Program-made: the position numbers and the translations under genes
The notes under the pieces: generated by a model
The model's database searches: none
What the model saw: the letters and a program-made list of their open reading frames with translations, nothing else
What the model was told of the DNA's origin: nothing
Part shown: positions 47,947 through 56,094 of the stretch, one piece after another
Position numbering within the stretch: the stretch's first letter is position 1
How the letters are laid out: each line of letters begins with the position of its first letter
Assembly (NCBI RefSeq): GCF_001591365.1
Contig: NZ_BCUT01000008.1
Location: forward strand, 186,001 to 250,000
DNA length: 64,000 bases
Direction: 5' to 3'
Origin: Variovorax paradoxus NBRC 15149
GTDB taxonomy: Bacteria > Pseudomonadota > Gammaproteobacteria > Burkholderiales > Burkholderiaceae_C

Positions 47947-49407
47947 ATGCAACGCATCACGCCTGCCACCGCCTGCGGCCTGTTCGACATTGCGGCAACA
48001 CGTCGCATCGAACAGAAAGCGGCCGCCGCCCTGCCTCCTCATGCGCTGATGCAGCGCGCGGGCCTGGCCGTGGCGCGCCTCGCGATGGCGCTGGCGCCGC
48101 ATGCGCGGACGATCTGGATCGCCTGTGGACCGGGCAACAACGGCGGCGACGGCTTCGAAGCTGCTGCGCAGCTGCAGCAGCGCGGCTTCCTGCCGATCGT
48201 GACCTTCGCGGGCGACGAAAACCGGCTGCCGCCGGATGCCGGCGCCTCACTGCAACGGGCCCGCGATGCCGGCGTGATCTTCGCGCCGGAGCCGCCTGCG
48301 GGCTGCGAACTGGCGATCGACGCGCTGCTCGGCATCGGATCCAGCCGGCCGCCCGAAAAGCTCATGGCCGATTGGCTGCGGCGGATGCATGCGATGGCCG
48401 CGCCGGTACTCAGCGTCGATGTGCCCTCCGGCCTGAATGCCGACACCGGCGTTTCGAGCGCAGCGCCTCATCCGGGTGCTCTTTCGCCCCGCTTCTGCCT
48501 GAGCTTCCTGACCGTCAAGCCCGGCCTGTTCACGGCGCAAGGGCGCGACGCGGCGGGTACGGTCTGGTTCGATGACCTGGGCTGCAGCAGCGCCGGCGAG
48601 CCGCCGGCCGCGCGCCTGGCGGGCGCACCGGCGGATAGCCCGCGCAGCCACGCCTCGCACAAGGGCAGCTATGGCGATGTTGCGGTGATCGGCGGCGCAT
48701 CCGGCATGGCGGGCGCCGCGCTGCTGGCCGGCTCCGCCGCGCTGCATGCGGGCGCGGGCCGCGTGTTCGTCGGCCTGCTCGACGCGAGCGCGGCCCCGGT
48801 CGACCTGGCGCAACCCGAGCTGATGCTGCGTGACGCCAGGTCGCTCGATCTCTCGGGCATGACGGCGGTCTGCGGATGCGGCGGCGGCACGGACATCCGC
48901 GCGGTGCTGCCGCGCGTGCTGGCGACGGCGGCCGCGCTGGTGCTCGACGCCGATGCATTGAACGCCATCGCAGTCGACGGCGCGCTGCAGGCCCAGTTGG
49001 CATCGCGTGCGCGGCGCGGCAGGCCGACGGTGATCACTCCGCATCCGCTCGAGGCCGCGCGTCTGCTGGACTGCGCGGCGGCCGACATCCAGGCCGACAG
49101 GCTCGCAGCCGCCCGCAAGCTCGCATCGCGCTACGGCGTGGTCGCCGTGCTCAAGGGATCGGGAACGGTGATTGCCGAAGGCGGCGGCACGCCGCCGGTG
49201 CTCAACCTGACCGGCAACGCGAAGCTCGCAACCGCCGGCACCGGCGACGTGCTCGCGGGAATGATCGGCGCCGCACTGGCGGCGCAGCGGCCGCCGTTCG
49301 AGGCGGCGCGCGAAGCCGTCTGGCGCCACGGCCGCATGGCCGACGCCTGGCCGGCCGGCGCGCCGCCGCTGACGGCCGGCGCACTGGCGCGCCAGGCGCC
49401 CTGCTGA
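47947..49407 (+). CDS. nnr: Bifunctional NAD(P)H-hydrate repair enzyme
   Basis: Repairs damaged NADHX and NADPHX: an N-terminal epimerase domain (NnrE/AIBP, about 1-215, with CGPGNNGGDGFEAAAQLQQ and VDVPSGLNADTG) is fused to a C-terminal ADP-dependent dehydratase domain (NnrD, about 235-486, with GDVAVIGGASGMAGAALL, VITPHPLEAARLL and KLATAGTGDVLAGMIGAAL). The length of 486 residues is usual for the fusion. It is convergent with the SDR gene, six bases apart, with no obvious terminator between them. Confidence 0.94.
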   Translation: MQRITPATACGLFDIAATRRIEQKAAAALPPHALMQRAGLAVARLAMALAPHARTIWIACGPGNNGGDGFEAAAQLQQRGFLPIVTFAGDENRLPPDAGASLQRARDAGVIFAPEPPAGCELAIDALLGIGSSRPPEKLMADWLRRMHAMAAPVLSVDVPSGLNADTGVSSAAPHPGALSPRFCLSFLTVKPGLFTAQGRDAAGTVWFDDLGCSSAGEPPAARLAGAPADSPRSHASHKGSYGDVAVIGGASGMAGAALLAGSAALHAGAGRVFVGLLDASAAPVDLAQPELMLRDARSLDLSGMTAVCGCGGGTDIRAVLPRVLATAAALVLDADALNAIAVDGALQAQLASRARRGRPTVITPHPLEAARLLDCAAADIQADRLAAARKLASRYGVVAVLKGSGTVIAEGGGTPPVLNLTGNAKLATAGTGDVLAGMIGAALAAQRPPFEAAREAVWRHGRMADAWPAGAPPLTAGALARQAPC

Positions 49408-49413
49408 CGGGTT

Positions 49414-50178
49414 CTAGCCGCGCCCGACGAAGGGCATCTTCGTCGCCATGACCGTATGGAACAGCACGTTGGCCTCCAGCGGCAGGTTCGCCATGTAGAG
49501 CACCGACTGGCCCACGATCTTCACGTCCATCAGCGGCTCGATCGCGAGCTCGCCGTTGGCCTGCGGCACACCCTTGGCCATGCGCGCGGCCAGTTCCGTC
49601 ATGGCGTTGCCCACGTCGATCTGGCCGACCGCGATGTCGTACTTGCGCCCGTCGAGCGAAGCGGTCTTGGTGAGGCCCTCGACTGCATGCTTGGTCGCGG
49701 TGTAGGCCGCGGAATTGGGCCGCGGCGCGGTGGCCGAGATGGAGCCGTTGTTGATGATGCGGCCGCCGCGCGGCGTTTGCGCCTTCATCGTGCGGAACGC
49801 CTGCTGGATGCAGAAGAACATGCCGCTCAGGTTGATGTCGACCACGCCGCGCCACTGCTCGGGCGTCCAGTCTTCGAACGGCCCCGGCGGGTTGCCCACG
49901 CCGGCGTTGTTGAACAGCAGGTCGACCCGGCCGAAGCGCTCCACCGCGGCGGCGAACAGCGCCTGCACCGATTGCGCATTGGCCACGTCGGTGGGCACTG
50001 CGAAGGCGCGCGCACCGGCGCCGGACTCTTCGGCCACCTGTTCCAGCGGCTCGAGGCGGCGCCCCGCCAGGGTCACGCTCCAGCCGTCGGCCAGCAGCGC
50101 CAGCGCCGCAGCGCGGCCGATGCCGGTGCCGGCGCCCGTGACGATCGCAATGCGGCCCTTGTTGTTTTCCACGCTCAT
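49414..50178 (-). CDS. SDR family oxidoreductase
   Basis: Short-chain dehydrogenase/reductase of 254 residues. The cofactor motif GAGTGIGRAAALAL is at about residues 16-29, NNAGVGNPPGPF follows, and the catalytic Ser and YxxxK appear as NNGSISATAPRPNSAAYTATK. The substrate is not predictable. It lies 58 bases downstream of rnr on the same strand and overlaps nothing. The annotation is at family level only. Confidence 0.9.
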   Translation of the reverse strand: MSVENNKGRIAIVTGAGTGIGRAAALALLADGWSVTLAGRRLEPLEQVAEESGAGARAFAVPTDVANAQSVQALFAAAVERFGRVDLLFNNAGVGNPPGPFEDWTPEQWRGVVDINLSGMFFCIQQAFRTMKAQTPRGGRIINNGSISATAPRPNSAAYTATKHAVEGLTKTASLDGRKYDIAVGQIDVGNAMTELAARMAKGVPQANGELAIEPLMDVKIVGQSVLYMANLPLEANVLFHTVMATKMPFVGRG

Positions 50179-50236
50179 GCTCGGTGTCTCCTTCTCGGTT
50201 TGTCTGTATGGATGGGATGCAATGCTGCGTTGCGCA

Positions 50237-52531
50237 TCATGCGCGCCGCGGCTTGCGGCCCTTCATCTTGTTGGCGGCCTTCTTGACGGCGGACTTGAAA
50301 GCCTGCATCGCCGACTGGGGGCCCGCCGCCGCGACGGTCGCGCTGCGCTCGACGCGCTGCTCGGACACGGCTTCGGCCTTGTGGCGCGAGCTGCGCTTGG
50401 CCGATGCCTTGACCGGCACGCCGGCCGAGGCTGCGCCCTTGTCCTTCATGGCGCGCGTGGTGAGGTCTTCGCCTTCGCGCACGAGGCGGAAATCGATCTT
50501 GCGCCCGTCCAGGTCGACGCGGCTCACCTGCACCCGCACGCGGGTGCCGATGGCGTAGCGAATGCCGGTGCGCTCGCCGCGCAGTTCCTGGCGCATCTCG
50601 TCGAACTTGAAGTATTCGCCGCCGAGTTCGGTGATGTGCACCAGCCCCTCGACGTACATCGCATCGAGCGTCACGAAGATGCCGAAGGTGGTGGCCGCGG
50701 TGACGACGCCGCCGTACTCTTCGCCCAGGTGCTCGCGCATGTACTTGCACTTGAGCCAGGCTTCGACGTCGCGGCTGGCTTCGTCGGCGCGGCGCTCGTT
50801 GGCGCTGCAATGCAGGCCGGCCGCTTCCCAGGCCAGCACTTCCTTGGTCGGCGCGACGGTGGCTTTCTGCGGCTTGGTGGTCGGCGCCTTCACGCGCGAA
50901 GCCAGCCGCTTGGCGAGCTTGGCATGCGCCTCGCCCGGCGTCGGCAGCATCGGCAGCTGGTAGCGCGTCTTGCCGAGGATGGCCTTGATCACGCGGTGCA
51001 CCAGCAGGTCGGGGTAGCGCCGGATCGGGCTCGTGAAGTGCGTGTAGGCCTCGTACGCCAGGCCGAAATGGCCGCTGTTGATGGGCGTGTAGATCGCCTG
51101 CTGCATCGAGCGCAGCAGCATGGTGTGGATCTGCTGCGCGTCGGGGCGCTCCTTGGTGGCTTCGGCAATCGCCTGGAACTCGCCGGGACGCGGATCGTCG
51201 GTGATGCTCAAGCCCACGCCCATGGCCTTCAGGTAGCCGCGCAGGATTTCCTTCTTCTCGGGCGTCGGGCCTTCGTGCACGCGGAACAGGCCCGGGTGCT
51301 TGCCTTCGGCGATGAAGTCGGCACTGCACACGTTGGCCGCGAGCATGGCTTCTTCGATGAGGCGGTGCGCCTCGTTGCGCGTGCGGGGCACGATCTTCTC
51401 GATGCGGCCCGCGTCGTCGCAGATGATCTGCGTCTCGGTGGTTTCGAAGTCGACCGCGCCGCGCTTGCCGCGCTGCTTGAGCAGCGCCTTGTAGACGTCG
51501 GCCAGGTTCAGCAGGTCCTTGACGCGGTCCTTGCGCTTGGCAGCCTCGGGGCCGCGCGTGTTGCCAAGAATGGCGGCCACTTCGGTGTACGTGAAGCGCG
51601 CATGGCTGAACATCACGGCCGGGTAGAACTGGTAGGCGTAGATCTCGCCGTCGGCGGCCACGAGCATGTCGCACACCATGCACAGGCGCTCGACTTCGGG
51701 GTTCAGCGAGCACAGGCCGTTCGAGAGCTTCTCGGGCAGCATCGGAATCACGCGGCGCGGAAAGTAGACGCTGGTCGCGCGGTCGTAGGCATCGATGTCG
51801 ATGGCCGAGCCGGTCTGCACATAGGCGCTGACGTCGGCAATGGCCACCAGCAGGCGCCACCCCTTGCCGCGGCCGACCTTGGCGGGCTCGCAGTACACGG
51901 CGTCGTCGAAGTCGCGCGCGTCCTCGCCGTCGATGGTGACCAGCGGAACGTCGGTCAGGTCGATGCGCCCTTTCTTGTCGGCGGGGCGAACCTTCTCGGG
52001 CAGCGCCTTGGCTTCGGCCAGGCAGGCCTCGGAAAACTCGTGCGGCACGCCGTACTTGCGCACCGCAATCTCGATCTCCATGCCGGGGTCGTCGATCTCG
52101 CCCAGCACTTCCTTCACGCGCCCGACCGGCTGGCCGAACAGCGCCGGCGGCTCGGTGAGCTGCACCACGACCACCTGCCCCACCTTGGCGGGGCCGGTGG
52201 CGCCCTTGGGAATCAGGACGTCCTGTCCGTAGCGCTTGTCTTCGGGCGCGACGAGCCAGACGCCGCCTTCATGCAGCAGGCGGCCGATGATCGGCTGCTC
52301 GGGGCGCTCGACGATTTCGACCACCCGCCCCTCGGGACGTCCGCGCCGATCCTGCCGCACCACGCGCGCCTTGACACGGTCCTTGTGCAGCACTGCACGC
52401 ATCTCGTTCGGGGGCAGATAGATGTCGGCTTCGCCGTCGTCGCGCTGCACGAAACCGTGTCCGTCGCGATGCCCTTGAACAGTTCCTTCAAATTCATCCA
52501 GCAGACCGCTGGAAGTGCCATTATTTTTGAT
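50237..52531 (-). CDS. rnr: Ribonuclease R
   Basis: Processive 3'-5' exoribonuclease for structured RNA. It has cold-shock domains, the RNB catalytic domain with VTIDGEDARDFDDAVY and FTSPIRRYPDLLVHR, an S1 domain (YGGVVTAATTFGIFVTLDAMY), and a lysine- and arginine-rich tail (MKGRKPRRA). Conserved cold-shock sequence (DEFEGTVQGHRDGHGF) continues upstream of the first ordinary start, a GTG at 52450. No ATG, GTG or TTG precedes it in frame. I extend to an ATC at 52531 behind AGGAAAGAGAG; this start is uncertain, and 52450 is the conservative choice. It is divergent from tRNA-Leu. Confidence 0.9.
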   Translation of the reverse strand: MKNNGTSSGLLDEFEGTVQGHRDGHGFVQRDDGEADIYLPPNEMRAVLHKDRVKARVVRQDRRGRPEGRVVEIVERPEQPIIGRLLHEGGVWLVAPEDKRYGQDVLIPKGATGPAKVGQVVVVQLTEPPALFGQPVGRVKEVLGEIDDPGMEIEIAVRKYGVPHEFSEACLAEAKALPEKVRPADKKGRIDLTDVPLVTIDGEDARDFDDAVYCEPAKVGRGKGWRLLVAIADVSAYVQTGSAIDIDAYDRATSVYFPRRVIPMLPEKLSNGLCSLNPEVERLCMVCDMLVAADGEIYAYQFYPAVMFSHARFTYTEVAAILGNTRGPEAAKRKDRVKDLLNLADVYKALLKQRGKRGAVDFETTETQIICDDAGRIEKIVPRTRNEAHRLIEEAMLAANVCSADFIAEGKHPGLFRVHEGPTPEKKEILRGYLKAMGVGLSITDDPRPGEFQAIAEATKERPDAQQIHTMLLRSMQQAIYTPINSGHFGLAYEAYTHFTSPIRRYPDLLVHRVIKAILGKTRYQLPMLPTPGEAHAKLAKRLASRVKAPTTKPQKATVAPTKEVLAWEAAGLHCSANERRADEASRDVEAWLKCKYMREHLGEEYGGVVTAATTFGIFVTLDAMYVEGLVHITELGGEYFKFDEMRQELRGERTGIRYAIGTRVRVQVSRVDLDGRKIDFRLVREGEDLTTRAMKDKGAASAGVPVKASAKRSSRHKAEAVSEQRVERSATVAAAGPQSAMQAFKSAVKKAANKMKGRKPRRA

Positions 52532-52584
52532 ATGATTCTCTCTTTCCTGAAATTCAAAACATAACTGCTTCGGCAGCTATGTGG

Positions 52585-52669
<85 letters not shown>

Positions 52670-52683
52670 CCCCTACCAAGCTG

Positions 52684-52719
52684 AAACCCCTGTGAATCAT
52701 CGATTTACAGGGGTTTTTT
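52684..52719 (+). terminator. Terminator of tRNA-Leu
   Basis: Perfect 10-bp stem AAACCCCTGT (52684-52693) and ACAGGGGTTT (52707-52716), followed by a T-rich run, 14 bases after the tRNA. Classic intrinsic terminator. Confidence 0.9.
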
Positions 52720-53173
52720 CTTTTCCCTGGGAACATGATCGAGGGATGTTCTCCCTCACGGATGCCGATCGCGGCCAAGCCAGGCCGCACCGACGGTTGT
52801 GTGCCGCGTTCGCGCACCGCGTCGTGATCCTGAAGCGGAACATTCTGCGAAGCGCTTGTCGGCGGCACGGATTCGAACAAATGGAACGGGCTTCGTCTCA
52901 TGGAATGATGCAGCAACCCGCTCCTGAAGAAGCGGCTTTCCACCATTCTGACGCAGTACATCGACGGATGATCGCGCAGAGTCTCGAGAAGCAGAGCAAC
53001 CGAATCAATAACACCGTGTTGGCAGTAGAGGTGAACCGCACAACCCAAGCTGATGAGCGCGGTATGGGCTCGCAGCAGTGGATCGCCGGCGGATCTGCGT
53101 GGGTTGCGACGGCTTTGAAGCCGAGGTGCACCTTAACACGCGAAGCAATGCGCCGGTTCGACAGCGTGTGAGC
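52720..53173. other. Gene-poor region after tRNA-Leu
   Basis: About 450 bases without a gene I can support. Open frames exist on both strands (for example 52692-53171 on plus, starting inside the terminator) but show no recognisable domain, no convincing ribosome-binding site, and codon use unlike neighbours. G+C is visibly lower than the flanks. No duplicated tRNA 3' end was found that would mark an attachment site. Confidence 0.6.
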
Positions 53174-53566
53174 ATGGCCATTTTCCAACGCATCAGGCAA
53201 TGGGCGTCGCGCATCAAGCGCGATGGCGTGACCCTGTGGTTTGCTTACCGCCATCCGGGCACGCCCTGGTTCGCCAAGCTGCTCGCGGCCTTCGTCGTCG
53301 CCTATGCGCTGAGCCCGATCGACCTCATCCCGGATTTCATTCCCGTTCTAGGCTACCTCGACGACGCCTTGCTGCTGCCCGGCCTGATCTGGCTGAACAT
53401 CCGGCTCATTCCGGCCGATGTGCTCGAGGAATGCCGCCAGCGCGCCGACCTGTGGATGAAGGAACAAGGCGCGAAGCCCCGAAGCATTGCGGGGGCCGTG
53501 CTCGTCCTGGCGGTCTGGATCGGTGCTGGTGCTGCGCTCTGGGCCTGGTTCGGCACGCAAAAGTAG
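53174..53566 (+). CDS. DUF1232 (YkvA-like) membrane protein
   Basis: A 130-residue protein with the DUF1232 signature YRHPGTPWFAKLLAAFVVAYA then LSPIDLIPDFIPVLGYLDD, containing the diagnostic SPIDLIPDFIP core. There is one hydrophobic stretch there and a second C-terminal membrane helix (SIAGAVLVLAVWIGAGAALW). Function of the family is unknown. The ATG at 53174 is chosen because the conserved part begins soon after and the upstream frame is poor. It is a stand-alone gene, with an SOS box 40 bases after its stop. Confidence 0.87.
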   Translation: MAIFQRIRQWASRIKRDGVTLWFAYRHPGTPWFAKLLAAFVVAYALSPIDLIPDFIPVLGYLDDALLLPGLIWLNIRLIPADVLEECRQRADLWMKEQGAKPRSIAGAVLVLAVWIGAGAALWAWFGTQK

Positions 53567-53605
53567 GCCGTCACCGGCGGCAACAACTCTCGACATCGTG
53601 AATTT

Positions 53606-53624
53606 TACTGTATATTTGTACAGT
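53606..53624. promoter_or_regulatory. Near-consensus LexA (SOS) box
   Basis: TACTGTATATTTGTACAGT contains a perfect CTGT-N8-ACAG core (53608-53623) and differs little from TACTGTATATATATACAGTA. It is a better match than either site at lexA. It ends 22 bases before the ATG of the 98-residue orphan, so it would overlap that gene's promoter and repress it outside DNA damage. Confidence 0.88.
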
Positions 53625-53646
53625 CTTTTCACAAAGGATAACCGCC

Positions 53647-53943
53647 ATGTCGACATCCGAACCCACCACCTCCCCTGCTCGCAACCATGCGCTGGCCGAA
53701 GCACTGGCATGGATTTCAAAGTTCGCACATGCATGGAAGGCCATCGAGCCGGCACCTCATTCGCTGAGCATCGATGGATTCATCATCTGGGGCCCTGTGC
53801 TCTATGAGAAACACCGCAACGAGGACCCTGTGGAACTCGCGGCACGGCTGTACGGCCAGTCGGGCGAGTATTCCAGGTACCTGTATCCAGGCCGCCCGCC
53901 CAAGAGCAACGATGCACTGCCGACTTTCGGCTCCAACGTGTAG
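53647..53943 (+). CDS. Putative SOS-regulated protein of unknown function
   Basis: A 98-residue protein that I do not recognise. It has no signal peptide or membrane helix. After a serine- and threonine-rich start come an amphipathic segment (ALAEALAWISKFAHAWKAI), IDGFIIWGPVLYEKHRNEDP, VELAARLYGQSGEYSRYLYP, and a basic, proline-containing tail. The ATG at 53647 has AAAGGA at 53634-53639. The LexA box just upstream predicts DNA-damage induction. Compact cytoplasmic SOS proteins include division inhibitors, polymerase accessories and toxins, but none of these is supported by similarity here. Confidence 0.75.
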   Translation: MSTSEPTTSPARNHALAEALAWISKFAHAWKAIEPAPHSLSIDGFIIWGPVLYEKHRNEDPVELAARLYGQSGEYSRYLYPGRPPKSNDALPTFGSNV

Positions 53944-54008
53944 CAAAAGTCACACTTTCACGTCAAAAACGATTCAAAAGGTAACTTGAATGCGTACACA
54001 AGGTTACG

Positions 54009-54028
54009 TTTGATTTGAGAATATCAAA
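54009..54028. promoter_or_regulatory. Inverted repeat upstream of microprotein
   Basis: Arms TTTGAT (54009-54014) and ATCAAA (54023-54028), AT-rich, 16 bases before the GTG of the small membrane ORF. A second imperfect dyad (GTAACTTG near 53981 with CAAGGTTAC near 53999) lies just upstream. Operator or stem-loop; unassigned. Confidence 0.35.
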
Positions 54029-54044
54029 TTTAGCGGAGACCATT

Positions 54045-54131
54045 GTGATCACAGCATTCACCTTGTTAGTCGGCATGTTCCTCGGGGCGTTGTTCATGAG
54101 CCTCCTGGTCGTTTCTCGCTCGGATGACTGA
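54045..54131 (+). CDS. Possible 28-residue single-pass membrane microprotein
   Basis: A short frame starting with GTG at 54045 (GGAG at 54034-54037) encodes 28 residues. It comprises a hydrophobic helix (AFTLLVGMFLGALFMSLLVV) followed by SRSDD and the stop. The pattern resembles DUF3789-type small membrane proteins found in phages and bacteria, whose role is unknown. A strong terminator follows 45 bases later. Placement between inverted repeats and that terminator supports a real transcript, but translation is unproven. Confidence 0.5.
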   Translation: MITAFTLLVGMFLGALFMSLLVVSRSDD

Positions 54132-54175
54132 GAAGAAGAACGGCCGGGCCCTTGCAGCCCTGTCCATGCCCATCG

Positions 54176-54200
54176 AAAAGCCCGCTTGCAGCGGGCTTTT
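54176..54200. terminator. Bidirectional intrinsic terminator
   Basis: Perfect 10-bp stem AAAAGCCCGC / GCGGGCTTTT with loop TTGCA, T-rich on both strands. It lies between the plus-strand microprotein and the minus-strand hypothetical at 54213-54494 and can end both transcripts. Confidence 0.9.
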
Positions 54201-54212
54201 CCTTTTCTTGAA

Positions 54213-54494
54213 CTACGTCAGCAGGTTCGACTTGGGCCTGCGGTTGCTCTCGATCGAATAGATCGCCGGCTTGTCCTGCTCGGTCTTCGTAGCCGCCGCC
54301 TCGCTGCTGGGAGCTGGTAGCGGATAGACCTCGCCGGAAAGGCGCTTCACACGCTCCGCATACATCTTGGCCAGGGCCGCGTGATGCTCCGCTGCAGCCT
54401 GGTGCTCGAGACGCGCCATCTGGGCTTCGTGAAGCAGCGTGGCAGCCCTTTTGAGATGAAGGCTGGATCCGGATTGAAAGAGCTGGAAGAACAT
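54213..54494 (-). CDS. Hypothetical protein with helical, alanine-rich core
   Basis: A 93-residue protein of unknown function. The start is the ATG at 54494 with an excellent AGGAGG just upstream. The sequence opens MFFQLFQSGSSLHLKRAATL, continues with a long predicted helix (HEAQMARLEHQAAAEHHAAL then AKMYAERVKRL), and ends in a polar tail (PSSEAAATKTEQDKPAIYSI). No signal peptide or transmembrane helix. I have the impression that the N-terminal part recurs as a conserved hypothetical in Comamonadaceae. It ends at the bidirectional terminator. Confidence 0.72.
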   Translation of the reverse strand: MFFQLFQSGSSLHLKRAATLLHEAQMARLEHQAAAEHHAALAKMYAERVKRLSGEVYPLPAPSSEAAATKTEQDKPAIYSIESNRRPKSNLLT

Positions 54495-54603
54495 GGGACC
54501 TCCTGGAGAACACAAGCCGCCACGTTCAAATGCCAGGGTGCATGCGTCTGTAGGCGTACAACTTTTTCGCCTGTCGCTCAGTCCGTGGTTCGCAAGTCGG
54601 CGA

Positions 54604-54642
54604 TCGCCACCCTGCTCTCTCTTGCTCTCGCCAGGATGGCGA
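54604..54642 (-). terminator. Hairpin downstream of rimO
   Basis: TCGCCATCCTG pairs with CAGGGTGGCGA on the minus strand (11 bp with one G-U pair) directly after the rimO stop. On the plus strand the same pair is a C-A mismatch, so the structure favours the rimO transcript. There is no T-tract; probably a factor-dependent or processing hairpin. Confidence 0.4.
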
Positions 54643-54646
54643 CGGT

Positions 54647-56053
54647 TCAGATCGGCAGCGCGATCAGGTCGTGGCCCTCGGCACCCACGATGCGGGCCCG
54701 CGTGAATTCACCCACCTTGAGCGTCTTGCTGATCTTCTCGGGCGGCAGCAGGCGCACGGTGCCGTCGATCTCGGGGGCGTCGGCGTAGGTGCGGCCCACG
54801 CCGCCCTTGCGCCCCATGCCGGGTGCCGAGTCCACCAGCACCTGCATGGTTGCACCGATGCGCTGGCGCAGCTTGGCGATCGACACCGCTTCGGCCACTT
54901 CCATGAAGCGGGCGCGGCGCGCTTCACGCTCTTCCGGCGGCAGCATGCCGGGAATGTCGTTGGCGGTGGCGCCTGCCACAGGGCTGTAGGCGAAGCATCC
55001 GGCGCGGTCGATCTGCGCCTCGCGGATGAAGTCGAGCAAGTGCTCGAACTCCTGCTCGGTTTCGCCAGGGAAGCCCGCGATGAAGGTGCTGCGGATCACC
55101 AGTTCGGGGCAGACCTCGCGCCACCGCGCCAGGCGCTCCAGGTTCTTTTCGCCGCTGGCCGGCCGCTTCATGCGCCTGAGCACGTCGGGGTGGCTGTGCT
55201 GCAGCGGCACATCGAGGTAAGGCAGCACCTGGCCACTGGCCATCAGCGGAATGATCTCGTCCACGCTCGGATACGGATACACATAGTGGAGCCGGACCCA
55301 GGCGCCATAAGGCTCGGCAATTTCGCCCAGCGTGCGCACCAGTTCGAGCATGCGCGTCTTGACCGGCTTGCCGTCCCAGAAGCCGGTGCGGTACTTGACA
55401 TCCACGCCATAGGCCGAGGTGTCCTGGCTGATCATCAGCAGTTCCTTCACGCCGCCTTCGAACAGAGCCTTGGCCTCGCCGAGCACATCGCCGACCGGCC
55501 GCGACACCAGGTCGCCGCGCATCGAGGGAATGATGCAGAAGGTGCAGCGGTGGTTGCAGCCTTCGCTGATCTTCAGGTAGGCATAGTGCCGCGGCGTGAG
55601 CTTGAGGCCCGCGATGCCGAAGGTGTTGGGAACCAGGTCGACGAAGGGGTCGTGCGGCTTCGGCAGGTTGGCGTGGACCGCGTCCATCACTTCCTGCGTG
55701 GCGTGCGGACCGGTCACGGCCAGAACGCTCGGGTGCATTTGCCGCACCAGGTTGCCGCCCTGGTCGCCGGTCTTGGCACCCAGGCAGCCCGTGACGATCA
55801 CGCGGCCGTTTTCCGCCAGCGCCTCGCCGATGGTGTCCAGGCTTTCCTTCACGGCATCGTCGATGAAGCCGCAGGTGTTGACGATCACCAGGTCGGCGCC
55901 CTCGAAGGTCTTGGCCGTTTGGTAGCCCTCAGCGCTCAGCTGGGTCAGGATCAGTTCGGAATCGGTCAGGGCCTTGGGGCAGCCCAGGCTCACAAAGCCG
56001 ACTTTGGGGGCGGCCGTCGTGGCGGCACGTTCGGGGGAGGCAACTTCGCTCAT
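54647..56053 (-). CDS. rimO: Ribosomal protein S12 methylthiotransferase
   Basis: Radical-SAM enzyme that methylthiolates an aspartate of ribosomal protein S12. The 468-residue protein has the UPF0004 domain with three cluster cysteines (SLGCPKALTDSE, IVNTCGFIDDA, VTGCLGAKTG), the radical SAM motif CNHRCTFC, and a C-terminal TRAM domain. The start is the ATG at 56053; a longer in-frame frame upstream is a shadow of phaR. phaR lies 41 bases upstream on the same strand. Confidence 0.96.
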   Translation of the reverse strand: MSEVASPERAATTAAPKVGFVSLGCPKALTDSELILTQLSAEGYQTAKTFEGADLVIVNTCGFIDDAVKESLDTIGEALAENGRVIVTGCLGAKTGDQGGNLVRQMHPSVLAVTGPHATQEVMDAVHANLPKPHDPFVDLVPNTFGIAGLKLTPRHYAYLKISEGCNHRCTFCIIPSMRGDLVSRPVGDVLGEAKALFEGGVKELLMISQDTSAYGVDVKYRTGFWDGKPVKTRMLELVRTLGEIAEPYGAWVRLHYVYPYPSVDEIIPLMASGQVLPYLDVPLQHSHPDVLRRMKRPASGEKNLERLARWREVCPELVIRSTFIAGFPGETEQEFEHLLDFIREAQIDRAGCFAYSPVAGATANDIPGMLPPEEREARRARFMEVAEAVSIAKLRQRIGATMQVLVDSAPGMGRKGGVGRTYADAPEIDGTVRLLPPEKISKTLKVGEFTRARIVGAEGHDLIALPI

Positions 56054-56094
56054 ATATGCCCCTATTGTCCCAGCTATCGGCCGGGGCCGGGATT

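Noticed and set aside
52692..53171. Plus-strand open frame of 159 codons after tRNA-Leu
   Set aside because: It starts inside the tRNA terminator stem, has no convincing ribosome-binding site, and shows no recognisable domain; codon content looks noncoding.
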